Shown: positions 42,554-52,191, numbered from the stretch's first letter. The stretch: DNA of 64,000 nucleotides from Candidatus Roizmanbacteria bacterium UBA1450 (GCA_002329205.1 DCTC01000002.1:372001-436000); one strand, 5' to 3'. A program made the numbers and translations. Notes: a model not told the origin generated them from the sequence alone.

Positions 42554-45500
42554 ATGTCATTTGTCCATTTACACGTTCATTCAGAATATTCACTCCTTGA
42601 CGGAATGTGCCGCATCGATAAAATGATCGCTCGCGCCAAAGAATTGGGCATGCCCGCAGTAGCTCTCACCGATCACGGCGCACTTTATGGTGCATTTAAA
42701 TTTTTTATCCACGCTAAAGATGCTGGAATCAAACCAATAATCGGCTGCGAACTGTATAAAGCAAACGGAAAACGTACTGAAAAACCGGAAAAAGGAGAAC
42801 GAAACAATTTTCATCTTTTGGTTCTTGCAAAAAATCTAGATGGTTACAAAAATTTACTGCAGCTTGTAACACGTGCCAATCTGGAAGGTTTCTACTACAA
42901 GCCACGCGTCGACTGGGAACTTTTGGAACAATATCATGAAGGACTTATTGCCACGACAAGCTGTCTTGCTGGTGAAGTCCCTCAGCTTATATTGCAGGAA
43001 CAATTGCAGAAAGCAGAAGAAGTTCTTCAGAAATACCACAATCTGTTTGGCGAGGATTTTTATATTGAGTTGCAAAGACATCCTAATCTTCCCGAACTGG
43101 ATAAAGTAAATGAAGTATTGGTCAAATTTTCAAGAAAATACGGTATCCCGCTTGTTGCGACCAATGATGTCCACTATCTGGATAAGGATGACGCCTATGC
43201 GCAGGAGATTTTGCTTTGTATCCAAACACAGCGTGCGATTTTTGAAAAAAATAGACCCATGTCAATGATAGATGTTCCGGACTATTACTTCAAAACGCCT
43301 GAAGAAATGAAAACTCTCTTTCATGATTACCCTGAAGCAATAGAAAACACTCTCAAAATTGCAGAAAAATGCAATTTGGAAATCCCTCACGGTAAACTGA
43401 TTTTGCCGAAATATGACCTGCCTGAGGGTTATACAAATGAAGAATATCTAAGGAAAATGACATATGAAAAGAAAGGCAGAATTAAGGGCTTCGATGATAA
43501 ACTTGTGTGCGAACGTCTGGATTATGAACTTGATATCATAAACAGAAAAGGATATGCTCCGTATTTCCTTTTCGTACAGGATGTGGTAACCTGGGCAAAA
43601 GATACCGGAATAGCTGTTGGGCCAGGAAGAGGATCTGCGGCTGGTTCTCTTGTCTCATATGTTCTTCGAATTACCGACATCAATCCGCTTGAATACAATC
43701 TGCCGTTTGAACGATTTCTTAATCCGGAACGTCCTACGCCACCTGATATTGACGTCGATTTCTCAGATAAGCGACGCGATGAGGTGATCAGATTCATCTC
43801 GAAACGTTATGGAGAAAATAATGTAGCACAGGTGATAACATTCGGGACTCTGGAATCGAAAATGGCGATACGAGATGTTGCACGCGCACTTGGGTATTCA
43901 TATGCACAAGGTGATCGCATATCAAAAATGATTCCTCAGGGTAAACAGGGTTTTAAAATGTCCATAGACGGTGCTATGGAAGAATCGGCGAATCTGAAAC
44001 TGGCATACAACGCCGAAGAGGATGTACGAAAAGTAATTGACATTGCTCGTAAAGTTGAAAGCTTGCCTCGGCATTTTTCAGTGCATGCTGCTGCCGTGGT
44101 AATTTCCGATAAACCACTCACGGAATATGTACCTCTTCAAAGAGACAACAAGGAAGATCGTATCATAACGCAGTATGACATGTATAGTATCGATCTGAAT
44201 GCTGTGTCCGAAGATAAAGCCGTTGGTTTAGTTAAAGCAGATATTTTGGGACTTCGCAATCTGTCCACTCTCGAAGAAGCCCTCGGTTATGTGAAGAAAT
44301 TTAAAGGTCAGGACATAGACATCCATGAGGTGCCGCTTGATGATAAAAAAACATATGAGCTGATGGGTCGGGGAGAAACAATCGGAGTATTTCAGCTTGA
44401 GTCCAGCGGAATGCGCAGACTGGCACGAGAAATTCAGCCTTCACGTCTTTCGGATATTACTGCCATGGTCGCACTCTACAGACCTGGTCCGATGGAACTT
44501 ATTCCGACTTTTATCGCCGGCAAGAAAAATCCCCGACGTGTCAAATATCTGCACCCTGATTTGAAACCTATCCTTGAAGAAACCTACGGAATTCTCGTAT
44601 ATCAAGAGCAAGTAACGGAAATTGCCGTTCATCTGGCAAAATTCAGCAAAAGTGAGGCCGATATTCTGAGAATGGCTATGGGTAAAAAGAAAAAGAAACT
44701 TATGGAGGCAGGAAAAAAGAAATTTTTAGAACGAGCAGTGCAATATGGATACAACAAGAAAGTTGCCGCTGAAATTTTTAGTTTCATGGAGAAATTTGCA
44801 GCATACGGTTTCAACAAAGCTCATGCAGCATCCTATGCTCTCATTGCGTATTGGACCGCTTACATGAAAGCCAATTATCCCGTTGAGTTTATGACTGCAC
44901 TGATGACGGCAGAGTTGCAGGGTGTTGCCGGGCCGCAGCGTGAACAGAAAATGGCACAGGCTCTGGAAGAAGCAAAACGCATGAAGATACCGGTGCTTCC
45001 ACCAGACATAAATAAATCTCATTTAAAATTTTCAATTGAAGGGACATCAATCAGGTTCGGTCTATCAGCTATCAAAAATGTCGGATCGGCAGCTATAGAA
45101 TCAATTATTCAAGCGCGCGAAAAAGATGGTCCTTTTGTCAGTTTCCGGGATTTTCTGTCTCGGGTCGATTTACGCAAAGCGAACAAAAAAACGATTGAAA
45201 GCCTGATCAAATCAAACGCTTTTACAGAATTCGGAAATAAAGCAACTTTGTTGATGTACTACCCTGATGCTGTAAAAGAAATCTCCAAATACAAGGAAAA
45301 TCAGGAACTGGGTCAGTTCGGTCTTTTCGGACAACACGACCAACAGCGCTATAAAAAAGACAATTTTAAAGCTATTCCCGAGTTCCCCGAAGATAAACTG
45401 ATTGAATTTGAAAAAGAGGTTATCGGTTTTCTTATAACCAGAAATCCTATGGATAAGCACAAAGAAATTATTAATCAAAAGGTAACTAAAAAATTTGCCG

Positions 45501-45802
45501 ATATTGAAGAGTCAGATGTTGATAAACCATATATTTTTGCTGCGAGCATATCAAACATCAAAGTAGTCAAAACAAAAAAGAACAATGATGATATGGCGTT
45601 TCTTCAACTCAATGACAACTCCGGTGCGATAGAAGCAATCGTTTTCCCAAAAACGTATGCAAAAATCAGATCAGGGTGTATCCCGAACTCAGTAATCCTC
45701 CTCAAAGGAAAAATATCAGAGCGGGAAGGAGAGTATAGTATTATTATCGAAAAAGCTATAAATCTGGATCAGCGCGCTCAAGCATTGAACGGAACAAATT
45801 AA
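42554..45802 (+). CDS. dnaE: DNA polymerase III alpha subunit
   Basis: The 1082-residue replicative polymerase, somewhat shorter than the usual 1160. PHP domain with FVHLHVHSEYSLLDG; the polymerase acid site is PDIDVDFSDKRRDEVI (about 397-412), preceded by VGPGRGSAAGSLVSY; later ALYRPGPMELIPTFI and a tandem helix-hairpin-helix with PPDINKSHLKF. The OB domain at about 990-1060 contains FLQLNDNSGAIEAIVFP. No epsilon proofreading domain fused. Confidence 0.96.
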   Translation: MSFVHLHVHSEYSLLDGMCRIDKMIARAKELGMPAVALTDHGALYGAFKFFIHAKDAGIKPIIGCELYKANGKRTEKPEKGERNNFHLLVLAKNLDGYKNLLQLVTRANLEGFYYKPRVDWELLEQYHEGLIATTSCLAGEVPQLILQEQLQKAEEVLQKYHNLFGEDFYIELQRHPNLPELDKVNEVLVKFSRKYGIPLVATNDVHYLDKDDAYAQEILLCIQTQRAIFEKNRPMSMIDVPDYYFKTPEEMKTLFHDYPEAIENTLKIAEKCNLEIPHGKLILPKYDLPEGYTNEEYLRKMTYEKKGRIKGFDDKLVCERLDYELDIINRKGYAPYFLFVQDVVTWAKDTGIAVGPGRGSAAGSLVSYVLRITDINPLEYNLPFERFLNPERPTPPDIDVDFSDKRRDEVIRFISKRYGENNVAQVITFGTLESKMAIRDVARALGYSYAQGDRISKMIPQGKQGFKMSIDGAMEESANLKLAYNAEEDVRKVIDIARKVESLPRHFSVHAAAVVISDKPLTEYVPLQRDNKEDRIITQYDMYSIDLNAVSEDKAVGLVKADILGLRNLSTLEEALGYVKKFKGQDIDIHEVPLDDKKTYELMGRGETIGVFQLESSGMRRLAREIQPSRLSDITAMVALYRPGPMELIPTFIAGKKNPRRVKYLHPDLKPILEETYGILVYQEQVTEIAVHLAKFSKSEADILRMAMGKKKKKLMEAGKKKFLERAVQYGYNKKVAAEIFSFMEKFAAYGFNKAHAASYALIAYWTAYMKANYPVEFMTALMTAELQGVAGPQREQKMAQALEEAKRMKIPVLPPDINKSHLKFSIEGTSIRFGLSAIKNVGSAAIESIIQAREKDGPFVSFRDFLSRVDLRKANKKTIESLIKSNAFTEFGNKATLLMYYPDAVKEISKYKENQELGQFGLFGQHDQQRYKKDNFKAIPEFPEDKLIEFEKEVIGFLITRNPMDKHKEIINQKVTKKFADIEESDVDKPYIFAASISNIKVVKTKKNNDDMAFLQLNDNSGAIEAIVFPKTYAKIRSGCIPNSVILLKGKISEREGEYSIIIEKAINLDQRAQALNGTN

Positions 45803-45849
45803 AAAATGCATATCCAATATGTTTGACGATCATAAATAGAATTGCTAAA

Positions 45850-46134
45850 ATGGCAAAGAAGAAAACAATATTTTCATCAATAGATCAAGAAGGTAACATC
45901 ATACGAACAGAGAAAGAGACTAAAAAGGAGAAGAGATACAACATCCCATCAGAATATTTTAATTTGGGGATGTATTTTTTGGTTCCCATATTAGCAGGTC
46001 TATCACTGGGACTCTGGCTGGATAAAAGATTTGACAGAAAAGGATTTTTTACTATACTATTGATGTTTATAGGTGTAATAGCATCATTTTATAATTTATA
46101 CAAACTTTACAAACAAGATGAGTCCGCACATTAG
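45850..46134 (+). CDS. AtpZ/AtpI-like accessory membrane protein of the ATP synthase operon
   Basis: A 94-residue protein: charged N-terminal half, then two hydrophobic segments LGMYFLVPILAGLSLGLWLDKRFDRKG and FTILLMFIGVIASFYNLYKLYK. The AtpZ/I family helps load Mg or assemble the c-ring. The ATG at 45850 follows TAGAAT (45837-45842) by seven bases. It overlaps atpB by 17 bases. Confidence 0.78.
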   Translation: MAKKKTIFSSIDQEGNIIRTEKETKKEKRYNIPSEYFNLGMYFLVPILAGLSLGLWLDKRFDRKGFFTILLMFIGVIASFYNLYKLYKQDESAH

Positions 46135-47053
46135 TATTAAGGGAGAAGTTGTATACGAACTATTCGGATTCCCGATCACAAACACCATAGTCACGACTGT
46201 TATTGTCCTTGTTGCATTCTTTTTTCTTGCCCGGTATTTTTATTCTCAAATACAAAAATCGGACAGAAGTCTTGCTTTCTACGCACTGCACGGTATTATT
46301 GTAGCAATCTACAATTTGTTTGAATCCGTACTCGGCAAGAAGATCAATTATTTTTTCCCTCTTCTCGGTAGCTTCTTTGTTTTTATTCTCATGATGAACT
46401 GGTCAGGTCTTTTTCCCGGTGTAGGATCAATTCTTATTGAACCGCCGAAACATGAAGTGGAAGTAAGCGATGAATTGGTTGTTCCTGATGAAGAAGCAGC
46501 CTCACCTTTGTTAGAAGAGGAAATTATCGGTATTGACGAACTTGCAGACGAAGAACTACAACCTGAGGCGCCTGAAGATGAGCAAGCTGCAGAACCTGTA
46601 AGTGAAGGGGAATCTGCAGAGGAACATGAAGGGGAAGCCGAAGAAAAGCATTATGTACCGCTCATGCGCGGAGGTACTGCTGATTTGAATACCACTTTGG
46701 CTCTTGCCCTTGTCTCTGTATTCGTCACACAAATCTACGGATTTAAATTCCTTGGTCCGAAAGCCCACCTTGCAAAATACTTTGATTTTCGCGATCCTAT
46801 CATGATTATGCTCGGTCCTCTTGAGCTCATTCAGGAGTTCGCACGTATCGTCTCATTTGCATTCCGCCTTTACGGGAATATCTTTGCGGGTGAAGTCCTT
46901 CTGACAATTATTCCTTTCCTTTTACCGGTATTCCTGTCTTTCTTCGTAACACCGATATTCTTTATGGAAATATTTGTCGGAGTGGTACAGGCTTTAGTAT
47001 TCACAATGTTGTCTGCCGTATTTATCAATATGGCGACTGCCCACCATCATTAA
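46118..47053 (+). CDS. atpB: ATP synthase subunit a with a long acidic loop
   Basis: The 311-residue stator channel of Fo. The essential Arg is in VSFAFRLYGNIFAGE (about residue 252) and the family core runs from GGTADLNTTLALALVSVF onward. Residues about 109-178 form an insert of very acidic sequence (repeated Glu/Asp runs with Ala and Pro) between the first and second membrane blocks, expected on the outer face. This is longer than usual. The gene overlaps the AtpZ-like gene and is followed by a short A/T-repeat linker. Confidence 0.93.
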   Translation: MSPHISIKGEVVYELFGFPITNTIVTTVIVLVAFFFLARYFYSQIQKSDRSLAFYALHGIIVAIYNLFESVLGKKINYFFPLLGSFFVFILMMNWSGLFPGVGSILIEPPKHEVEVSDELVVPDEEAASPLLEEEIIGIDELADEELQPEAPEDEQAAEPVSEGESAEEHEGEAEEKHYVPLMRGGTADLNTTLALALVSVFVTQIYGFKFLGPKAHLAKYFDFRDPIMIMLGPLELIQEFARIVSFAFRLYGNIFAGEVLLTIIPFLLPVFLSFFVTPIFFMEIFVGVVQALVFTMLSAVFINMATAHHH

Positions 47054-47095
47054 TTAGTTAATTATTATTAATTATTATTTATTATTTATAAACCT

Positions 47096-47326
47096 ATGGA
47101 AACAGAAACAATGCGTTTACTTGCAACAGCACTCACAATTGGCATTGGTGTAATCAGTCCGGCACTTGCAGTAGGACTTATCGGAAGCAGAGCAATGGAA
47201 GCTCTCGGCCGCAATCCTGAAGCAGAAGGACCCGTCCGTACAACCATGATTCTTGCCGCAGCATTTGCAGAGTCAATCGCTATTTTCGCGCTTGTCGTGG
47301 CTCTTATTATCAAATTCGTCGCTTAA
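47096..47326 (+). CDS. atpE: ATP synthase subunit c
   Basis: A 76-residue two-helix proteolipid. The ion-binding Glu is in AAFAESIAIFALVVALII (Glu at about 59); the loop is GRNPEAEG with the conserved Arg/Asn/Pro region that contacts F1. The Glu-Ser pair occurs in sodium-type rings, but the partner Gln expected in helix 1 (position after Pro-x3) is Val here (SPALAV). Coupling ion is therefore uncertain; proton is the safer guess. Confidence 0.95.
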   Translation: METETMRLLATALTIGIGVISPALAVGLIGSRAMEALGRNPEAEGPVRTTMILAAAFAESIAIFALVVALIIKFVA

Positions 47327-47337
47327 CAAAGTAATTT

Positions 47338-47841
47338 ATGGAAAATTTAGGCATTGACCTCAAACTCATCGTAGCACAGATAGCGAGCTTTGCCATTTTC
47401 TACTTTGTATTCAATAAATTTATCTCAACACCGCTCCTGAAGTATCTAAAAAAACAGAAAGAACAGGATGAATTGAGAGAAAAACTTGCTGAAGAGCTCG
47501 AAGAAAGAAAAGCAAAACTTGAAGAAAAAGATAGAGAAATGGATCGCGAGCGTAAAAAAGCACTTGAGAAAGCAATGGTGCAAAGTAAAAAAGATGCAGA
47601 AATCGTCAAACAGGAAATGATTGATGACGCAAAAAAAGAAGCTGCTACATTGGTAGCAAAAGCAAAAGAACAACTCGAAGAAGAACGTGAACGAATGTAC
47701 AAAGAAATGCGAAAGCAGATTGCTGACGTGAGCATCATGATGGTACAAAAAGCACTCAAGCAATATCTGACGCCTGATGCTCAAAAAGAGGTTACCAAGT
47801 ACATCATTTCAAACGTACCGGAAACAAAACTTGAAAATTGA
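47338..47841 (+). CDS. atpF: ATP synthase subunit b
   Basis: The 167-residue peripheral stalk: an N-terminal membrane helix (LIVAQIASFAIFYFVFNKFI) then a long charged coiled coil (REKLAEELEERKAKLEEKDREMDRERKKALEKAM) and a tail ending KEVTKYIISNVPE. Only one b subunit is seen, as in a homodimeric stalk. A 100-base gap with a hairpin separates it from atpH. Confidence 0.93.
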   Translation: MENLGIDLKLIVAQIASFAIFYFVFNKFISTPLLKYLKKQKEQDELREKLAEELEERKAKLEEKDREMDRERKKALEKAMVQSKKDAEIVKQEMIDDAKKEAATLVAKAKEQLEEERERMYKEMRKQIADVSIMMVQKALKQYLTPDAQKEVTKYIISNVPETKLEN

Positions 47842-47844
47842 CAC

Positions 47845-47887
47845 ATCTGGAGCCAGAGTATACGAAAATCGAATCGATACTCCAGAT
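47845..47887 (+). repeat. Hairpin between atpF and atpH
   Basis: ATCTGGAG (47845-47852) and CTCCAGAT (47880-47887), with a bulged extension TAT/ATA. No T-run follows; possibly an RNA-processing or attenuation site. Confidence 0.45.
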
Positions 47888-47941
47888 TTCCGGTGACAAT
47901 AGATTATTTGTACGAACAATTAGAATCATTCATCAGAATTT

Positions 47942-48229
47942 ATGCAAATTGATCCAGCATTGAAAGAAGATTTAAAAAAATATCTCCTTTCAAAATTGAA
48001 TAACAATCAAATTCCGCAGGTGACTATCCGAGCACCCTATGAGTTATCTGCAGAAGATCTTTCAGCTTTAAAAAGGAAAATTGATCTTTTAAATAAAGCT
48101 GATATTCAGGTATCAGTCGATCCTGCTATTATGGCCGGACTTGTTATTCAGTTTGGATCAAGTGTTATTGACTTGTCTATTAATACAGAGTTACAAACAT
48201 TAGCTCATACCCTTTATGAAACAGCTTGA
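47942..48229 (+). CDS. atpH: ATP synthase delta subunit, C-terminal domain only
   Basis: Only 95 residues, about half the usual 180. The sequence corresponds to the C-terminal domain (VSVDPAIMAGLVIQFGSSVIDLSINTELQTLAHTL), which contacts subunit b. The N-terminal helical bundle that grips the alpha N-termini is missing, and no upstream frame supplies it. The last 14 bases overlap atpA. Reading it as delta rests on the VDPxxxGG-like motif and the operon position. Confidence 0.75.
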   Translation: MQIDPALKEDLKKYLLSKLNNNQIPQVTIRAPYELSAEDLSALKRKIDLLNKADIQVSVDPAIMAGLVIQFGSSVIDLSINTELQTLAHTLYETA

Positions 48230-49724
48230 CCAATATATTAAAGAAATTGAAAAAGAATTAGAGTCCAACGAAGGACTGAAAGTAGAGACCAAGCAGATAG
48301 GTACTGTCACTGAGGTAAAAGACGGTGTAGTTACTTTATCAGGTCTAGACAAGATAGGGTATGGAGATCTTATCGAATTTGAGAACGGAGAACGAGCAAT
48401 GGTTATTGATTTGTTCGAAGACACTGTTGGAGCAATTGTTCTTGGCGACTATCTCGGTATTACAGCCGGACAAACTGCTAAAGGAACAGGCATCACACTT
48501 TCTATCCCGGTAAGCGATGATGTTCTCGGACGTGTCCTTGATCCTTTGATGCGATCACAAGATAATGGGACAGATATCAAATCTGATAATTATTACCCGA
48601 TCGAAAGAACCGCACCCGGTATCGTCCGAAGAAAATCCGTTTCAGAGCCAATGCAAACAGGTATAAAAGCAATTGATGCTCTGATTCCGATCGGTCGCGG
48701 ACAGCGAGAGCTTATTATCGGAGACCGCGGAACAGGTAAAACAACAATTGCTATAGATACTATTCTGAATCAGAAAGACACCGGAGTCATCTGTGTCTAC
48801 TGTGCAGTTGCTCAAAAAAACTCAAAAATTGCTACGTTAACAGAGCTTCTTCGTCAAAAAGGAGCTATGGAGTATACAGTTGTCATCAATGCATCCGCAT
48901 CTGATCCTGTTACTCTTCAGTATATGGCACCGTACGCTGCAACAGCAGTTGCTGAATATTTTATGGATCAAGGAAAAGACGTGCTTGTTGTATATGATGA
49001 TCTTTCCAAACATGCATGGGCATACCGACAAATTTCATTGATCCTCCGCAGACCAGCAGGTCGCGAAGCATATCCTGGAGATGTGTTCTTTCTTCACTCA
49101 CGATTACTTGAAAGATCAGCACGAATCCATCCGGATTATGGAGGCGGATCGATAACGGCACTGCCGATTATTGAAACTCTTGAAAATGATGTTTCTGCAT
49201 ACATTCCGACAAACGTTATCTCAATTACTGACGGACAGATATTCCTTGAAACCGATTTATTCAACTCAGGAGTACGTCCTGCTGTCAATGTCGGACTTTC
49301 TGTTTCTCGTGTCGGTTCATCAGCACAAACCAAAGCAATGAAACAAGTTGCCGGTAAGTTAAAACTTGACCTGGCTCAATACCGCGAGCTTTCTGCATTC
49401 TCACAGTTTGAATCTGATCTTGACCCTGAAACCAAGAAACAATTGAATAGAGGTGCAAAAATGACAGAACTGTTGAAACAAAAACAGAGTAATCCCTATA
49501 GTCTTGCTGAACAGGTAGCAGTTATTTGGGCCGGTTCGAAAGGATATCTCGACGATATTCCCTTAAACAAGGTAATGGAATTTGAAAAGAAATACTTGGG
49601 AGACCTCCAAACACGAGGTAAAAAAGTTCTTTCAACGATAAATAAGGAACAGGTCATTTCTGAAGAAATGGAGAAAGAACTTGAGACATACGTCAAAGAT
49701 AGTTTGCCGGAAGAAGAAAAGTAG
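48216..49724 (+). CDS. atpA: ATP synthase alpha subunit
   Basis: A 502-residue nucleotide-binding F1 subunit. Walker A is GDRGTGKT (about 170-177); the catalytic-interface Arg lies in the GLSVSRVGSSAQTKAM stretch (about 365-380). MKQLDQYIKEIEKELES at the N-terminus forms the short extension that would normally bind delta. It overlaps atpH by 14 bases and is followed by a structured linker before atpG. Confidence 0.97.
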   Translation: MKQLDQYIKEIEKELESNEGLKVETKQIGTVTEVKDGVVTLSGLDKIGYGDLIEFENGERAMVIDLFEDTVGAIVLGDYLGITAGQTAKGTGITLSIPVSDDVLGRVLDPLMRSQDNGTDIKSDNYYPIERTAPGIVRRKSVSEPMQTGIKAIDALIPIGRGQRELIIGDRGTGKTTIAIDTILNQKDTGVICVYCAVAQKNSKIATLTELLRQKGAMEYTVVINASASDPVTLQYMAPYAATAVAEYFMDQGKDVLVVYDDLSKHAWAYRQISLILRRPAGREAYPGDVFFLHSRLLERSARIHPDYGGGSITALPIIETLENDVSAYIPTNVISITDGQIFLETDLFNSGVRPAVNVGLSVSRVGSSAQTKAMKQVAGKLKLDLAQYRELSAFSQFESDLDPETKKQLNRGAKMTELLKQKQSNPYSLAEQVAVIWAGSKGYLDDIPLNKVMEFEKKYLGDLQTRGKKVLSTINKEQVISEEMEKELETYVKDSLPEEEK

Positions 49725-49804
49725 GTTATAGGGAATAGCTGATAACTTATAGACCTCACTTCTATAAGTAAATTAACACCCTATAACCTAAACCTTATCA
49801 GCTA
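49722..49804 (+). repeat. Interleaved complementary arms between atpA and atpG
   Basis: Three perfect pairings: TAGGTTATAGGG (49722-49733) with CCCTATAACCTA (49779-49790), TAGCTGATAA (49736-49745) with TTATCAGCTA (49795-49804), and ACTTATAGA (49745-49753) with TCTATAAGT (49761-49769). The first two cross each other as in an H-type pseudoknot. Confidence 0.6.
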
Positions 49805-49816
49805 TAAGCTATATGT

Positions 49817-50689
49817 ATGAACATCAGAACAGTCAGAAAGAAAATTAAGTCGATCAAGAACGTACGGAAAATTACAAAAGCCATGCAAATGGTATCTGCT
49901 GTTAAGATGAGAAAGGCTCAACAGCTGGAGATCGAAAGCCGACCATATCGAGAAGGATTAACAGAACTGATCTCAAAACTTATGAAGAAGATTGATACTT
50001 CAAAGGCAAAACTTCTTCAAGTGGATCTTTCTCAAGCAGAAAAGCGACTGGTGATAGTCGTTGCATCAAACAAGGGACTGGCAGGTGCCTTTAATGTGAA
50101 TGTATTTCGGTATATTTTAGCGAACATTACAGATTTCAAGAAAGTAGATCTTGTCACCGTAGGAAGCAAAGGAACACAATTTTTTGGAAGGCTGCAGGAT
50201 ACCAATATCCTGGCCGATTTCTCGGGGGGAAACCTGATCATTGAAGCTTCGCCGCTTTTTGATTTCGTACTCGAACAATTTAGAACAGGAAAATATACAT
50301 CAATTTCTATTGTATATAACCAGTTTATATCGACAATGAGGTCAGAAGTTGTCGAAGATACCTTACTGCCACTCACAAGTGTGGAAGTAAAAAAAGATAT
50401 GGAGTCGAATCAACAAGAGTCTTCGCATTCAGATGTATTGATCGAACCGTCAGCAAAAGAAATACTTGAAAATTTACTGATGAGCTTTATCGAAAACAAA
50501 ATACGCGGTGCTCTCATAAGCAGCGAAGCAGTAGAACATTCGGCACGTATGATGGCAATGAAAAGTGCAACAGACAACGCATCAGATTTGATATACCAAT
50601 TGACACTGTTATCGAACAGACTTCGACAGGAGAAAATCACATACGAACTGTTGGACATGATTAATGCGATAGAAAGTGTCAAACAATAA
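49817..50689 (+). CDS. atpG: ATP synthase gamma subunit
   Basis: The 290-residue central shaft. N-terminal coiled coil KKIKSIKNVRKITKAMQMVSAVKMRKAQQ, middle KRLVIVVASNKGLAGAFN and C-terminal AMKSATDNASDLIYQLTLLSNRLRQEKITYEL are diagnostic. It sits between atpA and atpD in the usual order but is flanked by palindromic elements on both sides. Confidence 0.95.
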   Translation: MNIRTVRKKIKSIKNVRKITKAMQMVSAVKMRKAQQLEIESRPYREGLTELISKLMKKIDTSKAKLLQVDLSQAEKRLVIVVASNKGLAGAFNVNVFRYILANITDFKKVDLVTVGSKGTQFFGRLQDTNILADFSGGNLIIEASPLFDFVLEQFRTGKYTSISIVYNQFISTMRSEVVEDTLLPLTSVEVKKDMESNQQESSHSDVLIEPSAKEILENLLMSFIENKIRGALISSEAVEHSARMMAMKSATDNASDLIYQLTLLSNRLRQEKITYELLDMINAIESVKQ

Positions 50690-50720
50690 ATTTATTAATA
50701 GTTATTACAAATTAGACATA

Positions 50721-50788
50721 TGTCATCCTGAGCGAAAGCGAAGGATTCAGTTAAAAATGGATTCTTCACCTACGGTTCAGAATGACAC
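50721..50788. repeat. Imperfect palindromic element (GTCAT...ATGAC) between atpG and atpD
   Basis: TGTCATCCTGAGCGAAAGCG... (left arm 50721-50748) and ...GGTTCAGAATGACAC (right arm 50759-50788) are imperfectly complementary. REP/MITE-like, with ends GTCAT and ATGAC. Confidence 0.6.
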
Positions 50789-50811
50789 ACGTTAGTATTT
50801 ATAAAAATAAT

Positions 50812-52191
50812 ATGGCAGACACAGCTGAAGGTAAAATTATTTCAATTCGAGGTGTCGTTGTTGATGTTCAGTTTCCTGAAGATCACACACCTGAGATTTA
50901 CGATGCTCTTCATATTGAAGATAAGAAACTCGGATCAATCACATTGGAAGTTGAAGCGGTTATCGGTCCCGGATTAGTACGAACCGTAGCACTTACTGAC
51001 GTATACGGCCTCCAAAGAGGTACTGCAGTCACCAACACAGGTAAACCGATCGAAGTACCAGTCGGAGAAGAAGCACTTGGTCGTATTTTAAACGTACAAG
51101 GCCAGGCCATTGATGAGGGAAAAGAAATAAAAACTGAGAAAAAACTTACGATTCATCGCCAGGCACCAGCACTTCCTGAGCAAGCAGTAAAACAGGAAGT
51201 TTTTGAAACAGGAATTAAAGTTATTGATCTTATCGCACCTCTTGCGAAAGGTGGAAAAGCAGCTATTTTCGGTGGAGCAGGAGTCGGAAAAACTGTCACC
51301 ATTCAGGAACTTATACACAACGTTGCAAAACAACATGAAGGAGTATCAGTTTTTACGGGAGTCGGAGAACGAACCCGAGAAGGAAATGACCTTTGGAACG
51401 AAATGAAAGAGACCAAAGTCTTGGACAGTACCGTTCTTGTATACGGACAGATGAATGAACCTCCGGGGAACCGTCTTCGCGTCGCTTTGACCGGTGTCAC
51501 CGAAGCTGAGTATTTCCGAGATGAGAAGAACATGGATGTACTCTTGTTCATCGATAACATTTTCCGATTTGCGCAGGCAGGAGCGGAAGTATCCGCACTT
51601 CTCGGACGTATTCCTTCAGCAGTAGGATACCAGCCGACTCTTGCGACAGAAATGGCAGCTCTTCAGGAGCGCATTACTTCAACGAAGAAGGGTTCTATTA
51701 CATCTTTACAGGCTGTATACGTGCCTGCAGACGATTATACTGACCCTGCCCCGGTTGCGACATTTGCACATTTGGATGCCACCATCACTCTTGAACGATC
51801 ACTTGCTGAACAGGCATTGTTCCCGGCAGTCGATCCCTTGACATCTACATCACGGGCACTTGCCCCCGAAGTCGTGGGTGATGAACATTACGAAGTTGCA
51901 CAAGGTGTTTTGAATACACTCCAAAGATACAAAGATCTTCAGGACATTATCGCCATTCTGGGAATGGAAGAGCTTTCTGAAGACGATAAATTAGCGGTAA
52001 GCCGAGCACGAAAAATGCAGCGATTCCTTACTCAGCCGATGAACGTCGCAGAACCTTTTACCGGTAGACCGGGTAAATATGTCAAAATCGAAGATACTGT
52101 CAAAGGTTTTCGTGAAATTCTTGAAGGAAAACATGACAATAAACCGGAAGGTGCCTTCTATATGGTCGGCACAATTGATGAAGTAAAATAA
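50812..52191 (+). CDS. atpD: ATP synthase beta subunit
   Basis: A 459-residue catalytic F1 subunit. Walker A GGAGVGKTVT (about 150-159), catalytic Glu in GVGERTREGNDLW, Walker B VLLFIDNIFRFAQAG, and ALAPEVVGDEHYEVA. ATG at 50812 (MADTAEGK) is chosen over an upstream frame at 50782 that would extend into the palindromic element. The stop shares its A with the atpC ATG. Confidence 0.97.
   Translation: MADTAEGKIISIRGVVVDVQFPEDHTPEIYDALHIEDKKLGSITLEVEAVIGPGLVRTVALTDVYGLQRGTAVTNTGKPIEVPVGEEALGRILNVQGQAIDEGKEIKTEKKLTIHRQAPALPEQAVKQEVFETGIKVIDLIAPLAKGGKAAIFGGAGVGKTVTIQELIHNVAKQHEGVSVFTGVGERTREGNDLWNEMKETKVLDSTVLVYGQMNEPPGNRLRVALTGVTEAEYFRDEKNMDVLLFIDNIFRFAQAGAEVSALLGRIPSAVGYQPTLATEMAALQERITSTKKGSITSLQAVYVPADDYTDPAPVATFAHLDATITLERSLAEQALFPAVDPLTSTSRALAPEVVGDEHYEVAQGVLNTLQRYKDLQDIIAILGMEELSEDDKLAVSRARKMQRFLTQPMNVAEPFTGRPGKYVKIEDTVKGFREILEGKHDNKPEGAFYMVGTIDEVK

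Noticed and set aside
47054..47095. Tandem repeat between atpB and atpE
   Set aside because: Simple A/T low-complexity stretch (ATTATT-type), too short and simple to be a defined element.
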